A stretch of 64,000 bases of DNA from CAYJBH01 sp964368625 (lineage in GTDB: Bacteria > Bacillota > Clostridia > Oscillospirales > Ruminococcaceae), in assembly GCA_964368625.1 (NCBI GenBank), contig CAYJBH010000006.1, forward strand, positions 1-64,000. The letters run 5' to 3'. Each line of letters starts with the position of its first letter. Position 1 is the first letter of the stretch. This document shows positions 15,196 through 23,382 of the stretch, piece by piece. The notes beneath the pieces are model-generated. The model had not been told where the DNA came from. It saw only the letters and a program-made list of their open reading frames with translations, and did not search any database. The position numbers were made by a program, and so were the translations under genes.

Positions 15196-17271
15196 TTATT
15201 CTTCGTCGTCTTTATGCTCGATAAAGTGTTTTGCATCCTCAATAACCTTGCCCTCAAGTTGAGAAGGTAGCGGTTCATATCTTACAAAATCAAAGGTGTA
15301 ACTTCCTCTACCACCAGTTAGGCTTCTGATAAAGGTTGTAAAGTCGTGCATTTCAGACATTGGGCACTCCGCCTCTATAAGCTGCCCGCCCTCTTCGTCC
15401 GGTCCCATTCCAAGAACCCTTCCGCGACGCTTGTTTACCTCGCCCATAACATCACCCGTATTAGAATCCGGAACATTTGCTTTTAATGTTCCAATTGGCT
15501 CTAATAGCACCGGAGAAGCTTCAGCCAAACCTTTTTTATAGGAAAGCGTTGCTGCAAGTTTAAATGCCATTTCCGAGCTATCTACAGGATGGTATGAACC
15601 ATCAAGAAGTGTAGCTTTAAGACCAACTACCGGATAACCAGCAAGCACACCACGGGAAATTGCCGAATTTAATCCCTTTTCAACTGCTGGGAAGTAGTTT
15701 TTTGGAACACTTCCGCCAAAAACCTTCTCTTCAAATATCAACCCTTCACCATCGTGAGGTTCAAATTCAATCCAAACATGTCCAAATTGACCATGTCCAC
15801 CTGTTTGTTTTTTATGTTTACCTTCAGCTTTTACCTTTTTACGGATGGACTCACGGTAAGGAACTCTTGGCTGTACTAAGGTAGCCTCAATTCCAAACTT
15901 GCTCTTTAACTTTGCGAGGATGTTTTCAAGGTGTTGTTCACCAAGACCGGACAATACCTGTTGGAATGTTTCATGTTCATTCTTGAATCTAAGTGTGCAA
16001 TCCTCCTCAAGTAACCTTGATAAAGCCGTTCCAATCTTGCTCTCATCGTTTTTATTTTTGAGATGCAATGCCATCGAGTATGTTGGAGTTGGAAATGCAA
16101 TTGATGGAAGTTTATAAACATGTCCCGGAGCGCAAAGAGTATCACCTGTTTTGGTTGAAGATAGCTTAGTTATAGCACCCATATCACCACCGGAAATTTC
16201 ATTGGTGTCGATCTGTTTTTTGCCGCGAAGGAAAAGTAGTTTACCTAGCTTCTCGGCTTCACCTGTGCGACTGTTAACAACATGACTATCATGTTTTAAG
16301 GTTCCATGTATAACCTTAACATAGCTAAGCTTTCCAACAAATGGATCTGCAACCGTTTTGAAAACCGAAACCAGTAAATCACCGTCGGCATCGCAATCGA
16401 TAAGTTTTTCTTCGCCTTTTTCATCATAAACAAGTGTAGGTGCTTTAGATGGAGAAGGTAGCATAAACCGTATTGCCGATAAAAACATGTCGAGTGCTTC
16501 CTGCTTTGTTGATGAACCACAAAGAACCGGGGTTATTGCTCCGGTTTTAACACCGGTTTTTAACCCTGTCATAACCTCTTCGTTTGTAAATTCCTCACCG
16601 GAGAAATATTTTTCAAACAGCTCCTCGTCGGTCTCGGCAACTGCCTCATAGATAGCTGTCTTTAATCCGTCAAGACGATGACCGGTATCCGGCATATCAA
16701 CCTCGGTAGGCTTGCCGTCTTTATAGGTATACGCCTTGTCCTCAATCACGTTAATGTAAATTGTATCGCCATTTCCGACTATCGGAACCACCAAAGGAAA
16801 TGCTGATGCTCCGCAGAGAATTTTAATCTCCTCTAATGTTTTATAAAAGTCTGCATTCTCTACGTTTATTTTTGACACATAAAACATTGTGCTAAGTCCG
16901 GTTTTCTTTGCAAGGTTATAAGCTTTAAGTGCTCCAACCTGCAAACCATCACGAGCAGAAACAACAATAACTGCCGATTCACAGGCCCTTGCTGCCTCAT
17001 ACATTCCGAGCTCAAAATCAAAAAGACCCGGAGCGTCTACAAGGTTCACCCTAACATCATCATACTCAACCGACGACATTGAGGTTGAAAAAGACACATG
17101 TCTTTTCTGCTCTTCCGGCTCAAAATCACTAACTGTATTTCCATCCTCTACCCTACCCATGCGGTCAATAGTTTTCGTAGCATATAACAACGCCTCGGTT
17201 AGCGTTGTTTTACCACAACCTGCATGGCCAACTAACGCAATGTTGCGGATCTTCTCGATAGCATATTTCAC
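15196..17271 (-). CDS. Elongation factor G-like GTPase (EF-G paralogue)
   Basis: About 691 residues with the five-domain EF-G order: G domain, domain II, then III-V with HGQFGHVWIEFEPH and GRGSYTFDFVRYEPLP near the end. The P-loop reads GHAGCGKTT where canonical EF-G has GHVDHGKTT, and the G3 motif is DAPGLFDF. This marks the EF-G-like paralogue common in Clostridia rather than the housekeeping fusA. It is monocistronic, far from ribosomal genes. I chose GTG 17271 because GGGGTGA lies suitably before it; GTG 17280 is the alternative. Its exact role (translocation, recycling or other) is unknown. Confidence 0.88.
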   Translation of the reverse strand: MKYAIEKIRNIALVGHAGCGKTTLTEALLYATKTIDRMGRVEDGNTVSDFEPEEQKRHVSFSTSMSSVEYDDVRVNLVDAPGLFDFELGMYEAARACESAVIVVSARDGLQVGALKAYNLAKKTGLSTMFYVSKINVENADFYKTLEEIKILCGASAFPLVVPIVGNGDTIYINVIEDKAYTYKDGKPTEVDMPDTGHRLDGLKTAIYEAVAETDEELFEKYFSGEEFTNEEVMTGLKTGVKTGAITPVLCGSSTKQEALDMFLSAIRFMLPSPSKAPTLVYDEKGEEKLIDCDADGDLLVSVFKTVADPFVGKLSYVKVIHGTLKHDSHVVNSRTGEAEKLGKLLFLRGKKQIDTNEISGGDMGAITKLSSTKTGDTLCAPGHVYKLPSIAFPTPTYSMALHLKNKNDESKIGTALSRLLEEDCTLRFKNEHETFQQVLSGLGEQHLENILAKLKSKFGIEATLVQPRVPYRESIRKKVKAEGKHKKQTGGHGQFGHVWIEFEPHDGEGLIFEEKVFGGSVPKNYFPAVEKGLNSAISRGVLAGYPVVGLKATLLDGSYHPVDSSEMAFKLAATLSYKKGLAEASPVLLEPIGTLKANVPDSNTGDVMGEVNKRRGRVLGMGPDEEGGQLIEAECPMSEMHDFTTFIRSLTGGRGSYTFDFVRYEPLPSQLEGKVIEDAKHFIEHKDDEE

Positions 17272-17387
17272 TTCTCTCACCCCACAAATTAAATAATATA
17301 GTGTATATTATAACATAACAATTTAACATATTATACTATTAAAATAAATAAAAAATATCGAATTCTTTTGTGTATATTGCTACATAA

Positions 17388-17416
17388 TTGACAAACGAGC
17401 AGTTAATCGGTATAAT
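17388..17416 (+). promoter_or_regulatory. Consensus promoter of the Lrp/aminotransferase operon
   Basis: TTGACA (17388-17393), 17-bp spacer, TATAAT (17411-17416): a full consensus match, 50 bp before the GTG start. Confidence 0.8.
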
Positions 17417-17465
17417 AGCTATATTGTTATATAAACACAATTTATAATATAGAGGGAGGTTTTAG

Positions 17466-17942
17466 GTGGACAGATTACTTGCTCTACTTGAAGAGAACGG
17501 CAGAATAAGCATAGAAGAATTATCAGTAATGCTTGATTGCAGCGTTGAAGAGGTTGCGCGTCGCATAGATGAGTATGAGTCTAGCGGTATAATTAAAGGT
17601 TACCGAACCATGATAAACTACGACCGTTTAAACGACGGAAGGGTTCAAGCTCTTATTGAACTTAAGGTTGCACCTAAAAAGGATGTTGGCTTTGATCATG
17701 TTGCTCGCCAGATTGCAAACCTTTCTGAGGTAGATAGCGTTCAACTTATCAGCGGTGGCTATGATCTTTTACTAACCATGACCGGAAACAGCTTCCATGA
17801 GATTGCCAGCTTTGTTGCACGAAGACTTTCCCCTATCGATTCGGTATTATCTACTGCAACCCATTTTCTGCTTAACACATATAAAAAAGACGGGATTATT
17901 TATGCCGAAAAGGAAGTTGACGAACGAGGATTGATCTTGTGA
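17466..17942 (+). CDS. Lrp/AsnC-family transcriptional regulator
   Basis: 158 residues with a GTG start 6 nt after GGGAGG. An N-terminal winged HTH (about 3-50; ISIEELSVMLDCSVEEVARRIDEYESSGIIKGY) is followed by a RAM/AsnC ligand-binding domain (about 65-140; ALIELKVAP, then GGYDLLLTMTG). These proteins sense amino acids and form octamers. The downstream aminotransferase overlaps its stop codon, so it probably controls, and responds to a substrate of, that enzyme. Confidence 0.92.
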   Translation: MDRLLALLEENGRISIEELSVMLDCSVEEVARRIDEYESSGIIKGYRTMINYDRLNDGRVQALIELKVAPKKDVGFDHVARQIANLSEVDSVQLISGGYDLLLTMTGNSFHEIASFVARRLSPIDSVLSTATHFLLNTYKKDGIIYAEKEVDERGLIL

Positions 17943-19117
17943 TGGATTATAGTAAAATTTTATCAAAAAAGGCAACCGCTATTAAGCCTTCCGGCATTCG
18001 TAAATTTTTTGACGTAGCTGCGACCATGAAGGATTGTATATCTCTCGGCGTTGGCGAGCCGGACTTTAAAACACCTTATAGCATACGGCAAGCGGGAATA
18101 GATTCTCTTGAAAAGGGGCATACCTGGTACACCTCTAATCAGGGGATGTTTGAACTGAGAAGAGCCGTATCTGATTATCTAAAACGATCAATAAATGTAT
18201 CATACGATCCCGAACAGGAGGTTGTAATTACGGTTGGTGGAAGTGAAGCTATAGATTTAGCTGTTCGTGCTGTTGCCAACCCCGGAGACGAGATATTAAT
18301 TTGCGAGCCATGCTTTGTTAGCTATACTGCAGTAGTTGAGCTTACCGGGGCTACCCCAATCCCTCTTGTCACCAAGGTTGAGGATGATTTTAAGCTAACT
18401 CCTGCTGCGCTTAAATCGGCTATCACCGAGCGAACCAAGATGATTATTCTTGCCTTCCCAAGCAACCCTACCGGCGCTGTTATGGAGCGGGAGGACCTTG
18501 AAGCAATAGCTGAAATATTAAAAGGCACCGACATTGTTGTTATGAGCGACGAAATTTATGCAGAGCTAACCTATACGGGAAGAAAGCACGTTTCAATTGC
18601 AAGTATCGATGGTATGCGAGAGAGAACCATCGTTGTTAATGGTTTTTCTAAGGCATATGCAATGACCGGGTGGCGCTTAGGCTATACCGCCGCTCCTTCC
18701 GAACTTGCATCTGTTATGAATAAAATTCACCAGTTTGCAATTATGTGCGCTCCAACTACGGCTCAATATGCCGCTATTGTAGCGCTTAACGAATGCGCAG
18801 ATGAGGTAGTGGCTATGCGCGATGAATACAATGAACGCCGTAGGCTTATGGTTCGTCGTCTTAACGCTATAGGGCTTGAATGTTATGAGCCCAAAGGAGC
18901 CTTCTATGTTTTTCCTAGTATAAAATCTACCGGACTTACCAGCGAAGAGTTTTGCAATAAGCTATTATGCGAAACCAAGGTTGCTGTCGTTCCGGGAAAT
19001 GCGTTTGGAGATAGCGGAGAAGGTTTTGTTAGAATCAGCTACTCCTATTCGCTAAAACATCTTATGACTGCGCTCGATAGAATAGAAAGCTTTGTTAACA
19101 ACTTGATGAATAAATAA
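17942..19117 (+). CDS. PLP-dependent aminotransferase, class I/II
   Basis: 391-residue fold-type I aminotransferase of the aspartate/aromatic type. It shows the N-terminal SLGVGEPDF, AFPSNPTGAVM with the cofactor-contacting Asn, DEIYAEL, and the PLP lysine in NGFSKAYAMTGWRLGY; the C-terminal FVRISYS holds the carboxylate-binding Arg. The ATG at 17942 overlaps the TGA of the Lrp gene; a GTG one codon earlier is also possible. The Lrp-aminotransferase pair is common in Firmicutes. The amino donor cannot be fixed from sequence. Confidence 0.92.
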   Translation: MDYSKILSKKATAIKPSGIRKFFDVAATMKDCISLGVGEPDFKTPYSIRQAGIDSLEKGHTWYTSNQGMFELRRAVSDYLKRSINVSYDPEQEVVITVGGSEAIDLAVRAVANPGDEILICEPCFVSYTAVVELTGATPIPLVTKVEDDFKLTPAALKSAITERTKMIILAFPSNPTGAVMEREDLEAIAEILKGTDIVVMSDEIYAELTYTGRKHVSIASIDGMRERTIVVNGFSKAYAMTGWRLGYTAAPSELASVMNKIHQFAIMCAPTTAQYAAIVALNECADEVVAMRDEYNERRRLMVRRLNAIGLECYEPKGAFYVFPSIKSTGLTSEEFCNKLLCETKVAVVPGNAFGDSGEGFVRISYSYSLKHLMTALDRIESFVNNLMNK

Positions 19118-19125
19118 AATATAGC

Positions 19126-20403
19126 TTAACGCATTTTATTTATTATATAATCTCGCATATCGGAAGCAAGATACAGTGAGCCACATATTATTAGAGCATC
19201 ACCCAGAGAGGTTTTGGATAGCGCAAGCTCCAAAGCCTCTTCATATTTTGTTGCAATAAATGTATTGTTGCAATGCTTTTTTGCAACAGCGCTCAATGTG
19301 ATAACATCTAACGCACGTGGACTGTTGGGTGCAACAGCAATAACATTATCTGCAAGCGGCAGTATTATTTCTAGCATCTCTTCATAGTTGCGATCTGCTA
19401 AAACGCCTATCATTATATTTATTTTTTTACAGTTAACACCTTTTATCGTTTCTGCAAGTGCTGTTGCTCCACTTAAATTATGTGCTCCATCAAGTATTAC
19501 GAGTGGCTCTTTACTCAACAACTCCATTCTTGCCGGAAAAACTGTATTACTAATCCCGTCAACTATATTAATGTACTCTATATTATAACCCTGCCGTCTT
19601 AACTCTACAGCTGCATGATATGCAGTTATTGCATTATACACCTGAAAGTTTCCCGGTATTTTCTTATGGAAACATATATCATTATAGCTGAATGTTTCTA
19701 CCATCCAACTCGGATCAACATTTTTAAGTTTGTTTGTATCGGGAATAACCGGTATGCTGTTTTTTTCATAACAACATCTTAGTAAAACCCTCATAGCCTC
19801 TTCATCCTGCAAAGGGTATATTACGGTAGCTGAACCTTTTATTATCCCTGCTTTTTCATAGGCAATTTCCGATAAATTATTTCCTAATATAGCTGTATGA
19901 TCATAGCTTATCGATGTAATTACCTGAACAATCGGGCACTCAATAACGTTAGTAGCATCAAAACGGCCCCCAAGCCCAACTTCAAGGCAAACAACATCGC
20001 AGCTGTTTCTGTTATACCATTCAAAAGCTATAGCTGTAATCAACTCAAATTGAGTAATAATCTTGTTGCTTACGGGGTTGCTCTCTATAAATTTTTTAAC
20101 ATACTTGGTACAATCGCAAAGTTCCTGTTCAGATATCATTTCCCCATTAATCTGCATTCTTTCCCTAAAGCATATTATATAGGGGCTAATAAATAGTCCT
20201 GTTTTATATCCTGCTTCTCTTGTTATATTTGAAATCATTGCTGACGTGGAACCTTTTCCGTTTGTTCCTGCTACATGAACAAATTTCAGCTTACACTGAG
20301 GATCCCCCATCAATTTAAGTAAACTCTTAAGGTTATCAAACCCTGCTTTAGGGGCAAACATATTAAACGAGTTAATATACTTTAATGTCTCGGCATAATT
20401 CAT
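19126..20403 (-). CDS. folC: Bifunctional folylpolyglutamate/dihydrofolate synthase
   Basis: 425-residue Mur-ligase-family enzyme that adds glutamate to (dihydro)folate with ATP. The P-loop VAGTNGKGSTSAM is at about 44-56, the magnesium-binding region LEVGLGGRFDATN at about 140, and the C-terminal DGAHN motif typical of FolC at about 302. The folate transporter gene folT lies 10 bp upstream on the same strand under a THF riboswitch. Uptake and polyglutamylation (retention) of folate therefore form one regulated unit. Confidence 0.95.
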   Translation of the reverse strand: MNYAETLKYINSFNMFAPKAGFDNLKSLLKLMGDPQCKLKFVHVAGTNGKGSTSAMISNITREAGYKTGLFISPYIICFRERMQINGEMISEQELCDCTKYVKKFIESNPVSNKIITQFELITAIAFEWYNRNSCDVVCLEVGLGGRFDATNVIECPIVQVITSISYDHTAILGNNLSEIAYEKAGIIKGSATVIYPLQDEEAMRVLLRCCYEKNSIPVIPDTNKLKNVDPSWMVETFSYNDICFHKKIPGNFQVYNAITAYHAAVELRRQGYNIEYINIVDGISNTVFPARMELLSKEPLVILDGAHNLSGATALAETIKGVNCKKINIMIGVLADRNYEEMLEIILPLADNVIAVAPNSPRALDVITLSAVAKKHCNNTFIATKYEEALELALSKTSLGDALIICGSLYLASDMRDYIINKMR

Positions 20404-20413
20404 GCAACACCTG

Positions 20414-20965
20414 TCATCTTTTTAATAAAGAATATTTATTAACTACCTTTCCAACAACTAATATTAATATCACTTCAAATGGAGCCATCGCACCATTTGA
20501 AATCGCTCTTGCAACCATTGTTTCAACAAGTGGCCAACCAAACTGAATATTAAGCCAAAGTGATCCGAGAAAAATCTCAACAATTGCAAGATTTACTATC
20601 CTTGCAAATATAATATTTTTAAGGTTAAATCTATCTTTATATAGAAACACACCGAATATCAATCCGGTTATAGCAGAATTTAACGTCCACCCTATAAAAT
20701 ATGCGCCGCCTTGAGGATTAATTAAAAATGCTACCAGATCTCCCAATCCTCCAACCATGGCAGAAACTACCGGTCCTAGAGCTAATGCCGCAACGCTAAC
20801 CGGGAGAAAGCCAAGGCTTATCTTTTGCATTGGAAATATCGTTAATGTGAAATTTGCTGCATAACCCAGTGCAACATATAGTGCCAACAGCATACCGGCA
20901 AGAGTGAGCGATTTCACACTTGAAAGTTCATTTAGCGAATTACAGAAACTTGATTTTATACCCAT
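20414..20965 (-). CDS. folT: Folate ECF transporter substrate-binding (S) component
   Basis: 183-residue membrane protein with about six hydrophobic segments; LTLAGMLLALYVALGYAANF opens the S-component fold and a GLGDLVAFLINPQGGAYFIGWTLN region follows. The ATG at 20965 sits 3-4 nt after GGAGGG; an in-frame GTG upstream lies inside the terminator hairpin and is rejected. The folate assignment rests on the folC neighbour and the THF riboswitch. The shared ECF A/A'/T module is not in this window. Confidence 0.92.
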   Translation of the reverse strand: MGIKSSFCNSLNELSSVKSLTLAGMLLALYVALGYAANFTLTIFPMQKISLGFLPVSVAALALGPVVSAMVGGLGDLVAFLINPQGGAYFIGWTLNSAITGLIFGVFLYKDRFNLKNIIFARIVNLAIVEIFLGSLWLNIQFGWPLVETMVARAISNGAMAPFEVILILVVGKVVNKYSLLKR

Positions 20966-20988
20966 AAACCCTCCATATTGTAACCCGC

Positions 20989-21019
20989 AAAAAAAGGACA
21001 AGCGTAAACACACCTATCC
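20989..21019 (-). terminator. Expression-platform terminator of the THF riboswitch
   Basis: On the minus strand GGATAGG (21019-21013) pairs with CTTGTCC (21002-20996), followed by seven T (20995-20989). An alternative pairing, CGGGAT (21021-21016) with ATCCCG (21045-21040) of the aptamer 3' arm, would act as antiterminator. Confidence 0.7.
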
Positions 21020-21035
21020 CGTAAACATTATTGTT

Positions 21036-21132
21036 ACAGCGGGATGCGAAAAAAGTACCGCAGGTTTTCACCTTTCGTCCCCTTGACAACTCCCCGTTCA
21101 AAGGACACTTTACGCACTTTTTCCTACTCTGT
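21036..21132 (-). ncRNA. Tetrahydrofolate (THF) riboswitch aptamer
   Basis: Read on the minus strand it contains GAGTAG, then TGCGTAAAGTGTCC, then GTTGTC...GGACGAA, a GGTGAAAACC hairpin, TGCGGTA and a final GCATCCCGCTGT. The order and core motifs match the THF class I know from Firmicutes folT leaders. P1 forms as ACAG with CTGT, where the classical example uses GGAG with CUCC, a compensatory change. It is followed by a terminator and folT, so folate should switch the operon off. Confidence 0.85.
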
Positions 21133-21143
21133 TCGTATTATAT

Positions 21144-21173
21144 ATTATAGCATATATATTATGATTGTGTCAA
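21144..21173 (-). promoter_or_regulatory. folT-folC promoter
   Basis: TTGACA (21173 to 21168), 18-bp spacer, TATAAT (21149 to 21144); transcription would begin just before the THF aptamer. Confidence 0.7.
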
Positions 21174-21174
21174 T

Positions 21175-21459
21175 CTATATATTGCCACCCATATTCTTTT
21201 TCTTAAGCTTTGCAAAGCATTTTCGTATAATAAATATAAGAAAATATATTGCTGCAACGTTGGCTAAAAGCAATAATGGATTAACATGCATAGACATCAT
21301 TGGGTTAACTTCGAGATTTGTGTTATATGCAGTTAAATATTCAAAAGGAAAACCTACCTTATACTCTCCATTATCTGCAACATTAAACGGTAAAAAATAA
21401 CTTAATGCAACCTCAATTAAGATAGCAATATTTAAAATCATCCAGTTTATTTTCTTCAT
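21175..21459 (-). CDS. Small two-TM membrane protein
   Basis: 94 residues with a hydrophobic segment at each end (about 6-24 and 60-80), a short exposed middle (NVADNGEYKVGFPFEYLTAYNTN) and a basic tail KCFAKLKKKN. I do not recognise the family. ATG 21459 is favoured because AGGA lies 8 nt before it; GTG 21465 is an alternative. It ends against the -35 box of the folT promoter and shows no tie to neighbours. Confidence 0.6.
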   Translation of the reverse strand: MKKINWMILNIAILIEVALSYFLPFNVADNGEYKVGFPFEYLTAYNTNLEVNPMMSMHVNPLLLLANVAAIYFLIFIIRKCFAKLKKKNMGGNI

Positions 21460-21486
21460 TCTCACAATCCTATAAACAATAATTTA

Positions 21487-21524
21487 AATGTGGTTAAAAG
21501 CATATATTAGCTTTTAACCACATT
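21487..21524 (-). terminator. Terminator of the carboxyltransferase operon
   Basis: A perfect 15-bp stem (21487-21501 with 21510-21524; core GTGGTTAAAAGC) and 8-nt loop, 15 bp past the OadA stop, followed on the minus strand by TAAATTATT. Confidence 0.75.
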
Positions 21525-21538
21525 CAAAAAGTTAGTTA

Positions 21539-22936
21539 TTAAACAATATGGCTTTTAGCAGCTGAATCAACGTGATCAGCATCTACGCCAACTATCTTAT
21601 TGTTACGACTTGCAAAGAATTTCTCGGCTATCTGTGGGAACTGTGCATAGGTAAGCACATCCTCATCCTGCCTTGACCACTTAGCGGCCTCTTCTTTAAG
21701 CTTATCCAGCTCATCGGCTAGAAGATCTGCCGGACGACAGGTAATTGGCTCTTCATCTCCGATTATCTTCTTTAAAAACTCGGGAGATATCGGTGCAGGT
21801 GTTTTTCCGTATTCGCCCTTTACCATTGCTCTAAACTCTTTGGTAACAGTTTTATAACGTTCACCCATGATAACGTTAAACACAGCCTGGGTTCCAACGA
21901 TCTGAGATGTTGGTGTAACAAGTGGCACAAATCCACTATCTTCACGAACACGTGGAATTTCTTTTAAAACTTCCTCAAACTTATCAGATTTACCTGCTTC
22001 TTTTAGCTGGCTGATAAGGTTTGAGAGCATTCCACCCGGAACCTGGTATAGCAAGGTGTTAGCGTCAACGCCCATAACCTTCGGTGAGAGCAGCGAGTTA
22101 TCAAGATATTTATCACGAAGTTTCTGGAAGAATGCACGAACCTCGTCTAAAAGCTTAAGATCTAAGCCTGTGTCGTATTCACTGCCTTTTAATGCAGCTA
22201 CAAGCGTCTCGGTTGCCATATGAGATGTACCCATAGCAAGTGGAGACATCGATGTGTCGATAATAGAAGCACCAGCCTCGATACCCTTAAGGATAGACAT
22301 AGAAGCAAGTCCACTGGTGTAGTGGCTGTGAATATCAATCGGGATGCTTAAATCCTTTTTAATTGCTGAAACAAGTTCGTATGTTGCATAAGGATCAAGC
22401 AGACCGGCCATATCCTTAATACAGATACTGTCAGCACCTTCGTTCTCTAATTCCTTTGCATATTTAGCAAAATATTCGTTAGAGTGAACCGGGCTTTTGG
22501 TGTAGCTGATAGCAGCCTGAACATGACCGCCCTCTTTCTTTGCAGCCTTGATAGCTGTAGAAAGGTTACGAATGTCGTTAAGTGCATCGAAAATTCTGAT
22601 AATGTCGATACCGTTGGATATACACTTTTGAACAAGGTAATAAACAACGTCATCAGCATAGTGGCGGTAACCAAGCATATTTTGGCCACGGAATAACATC
22701 TGTAACTTTGTGTCCGGCATGCCCTTTTTTATTGTACGTAGACGCTCCCATGGATCTTCATCCAGAAAACGAATACATGCATCATAGGTTGCACCTCCCC
22801 AAACTTCGGCGGAGAAATAACCCACCTTGTTCATAACCGGAAGAATTTCCTTCATTTCATCTGTAGTCATACGTGTTGCAATCAAAGACTGATGTGAGTC
22901 ACGCAATACTACTTCGGTAATATTAATTTTTCCCAT
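21539..22936 (-). CDS. Carboxybiotin-dependent carboxyltransferase, OadA/transcarboxylase 5S type
   Basis: 465 residues of the HMGL-like/PYC_OADA family, which moves CO2 between oxaloacetate/pyruvate and biotin. The N-terminal TIM barrel shows VVLRDSHQSL with a metal-binding Asp, CIKDMAGL with the carbamylated Lys, and DIHSHYTSG with the two metal His. A PYC/OADA helical domain follows, with no biotinyl domain of its own. The biotin carrier and a carboxyltransferase gene are upstream in the same operon, but the membrane subunits OadB and OadG are absent here. A soluble transcarboxylase is therefore as likely as a sodium-pump decarboxylase. Confidence 0.9.
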   Translation of the reverse strand: MGKINITEVVLRDSHQSLIATRMTTDEMKEILPVMNKVGYFSAEVWGGATYDACIRFLDEDPWERLRTIKKGMPDTKLQMLFRGQNMLGYRHYADDVVYYLVQKCISNGIDIIRIFDALNDIRNLSTAIKAAKKEGGHVQAAISYTKSPVHSNEYFAKYAKELENEGADSICIKDMAGLLDPYATYELVSAIKKDLSIPIDIHSHYTSGLASMSILKGIEAGASIIDTSMSPLAMGTSHMATETLVAALKGSEYDTGLDLKLLDEVRAFFQKLRDKYLDNSLLSPKVMGVDANTLLYQVPGGMLSNLISQLKEAGKSDKFEEVLKEIPRVREDSGFVPLVTPTSQIVGTQAVFNVIMGERYKTVTKEFRAMVKGEYGKTPAPISPEFLKKIIGDEEPITCRPADLLADELDKLKEEAAKWSRQDEDVLTYAQFPQIAEKFFASRNNKIVGVDADHVDSAAKSHIV

Positions 22937-22965
22937 ATAAATTCTGTCCTTTCCTAACAGAGAAA

Positions 22966-23331
22966 TTAGCTTAAGGTGATCAAGGTGTCGCCGGAATTAA
23001 CGGTATCGCCCTTCTTTACCGAGATGGAAGCAACTGTGCCGTCTGCAGGTGCAGTAATATCATTCTCCATCTTCATGGCTTCAAGAATCATTAAAACATC
23101 GCCTGCTTTTACTGCTGCGCCAACGGCAACCTTAACATCAAGGATATTTCCTGGCATCGGTGCAGCTACAGGTGCTCCAACAGCTGCCGGAGCTGCTGCT
23201 GGGGCTGGGGCGGCTACAGGAGCCGGAGCTGCCGCTGCAGGAGCTGCTGCTACAGGAGCTGAGCCTGCGCCGGACTCTTCAACCGCTACATCGTAGCTTG
23301 TGCCGTTTACTGTGATTTTATAGTTTTTCAT
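22966..23331 (-). CDS. Biotin carrier protein (1.3S/gamma-type)
   Basis: 121 residues: a short N-terminal MKNYKITVNGTSYDVAVEE strand pair, an Ala/Pro linker (about 22-58) and a biotinyl domain (about 55-121) with the biotinylation motif EAMKMENDI (modified Lys about 90). It lies 29 bp before the OadA-type gene and 51 bp after the carboxyltransferase gene. It carries CO2 between those two active sites. The flexible Ala/Pro linker is typical of transcarboxylase and decarboxylase carriers. Confidence 0.93.
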   Translation of the reverse strand: MKNYKITVNGTSYDVAVEESGAGSAPVAAAPAAAAPAPVAAPAPAAAPAAVGAPVAAPMPGNILDVKVAVGAAVKAGDVLMILEAMKMENDITAPADGTVASISVKKGDTVNSGDTLITLS

Positions 23332-23382
23332 AATTAAATAACTCCTTACAAAACTGATTTTCTAACTTATATTTACTTTTAT

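Noticed and set aside
20966..21013. Longer FolT start in frame at 21013
   Set aside because: It lies inside the terminator hairpin of the riboswitch; the ATG at 20965 has the GGAGGG site.
22976..23296. Ala/Gly/Thr-rich open frame opposite the biotin carrier gene
   Set aside because: It is the antisense shadow of the Ala/Pro linker.
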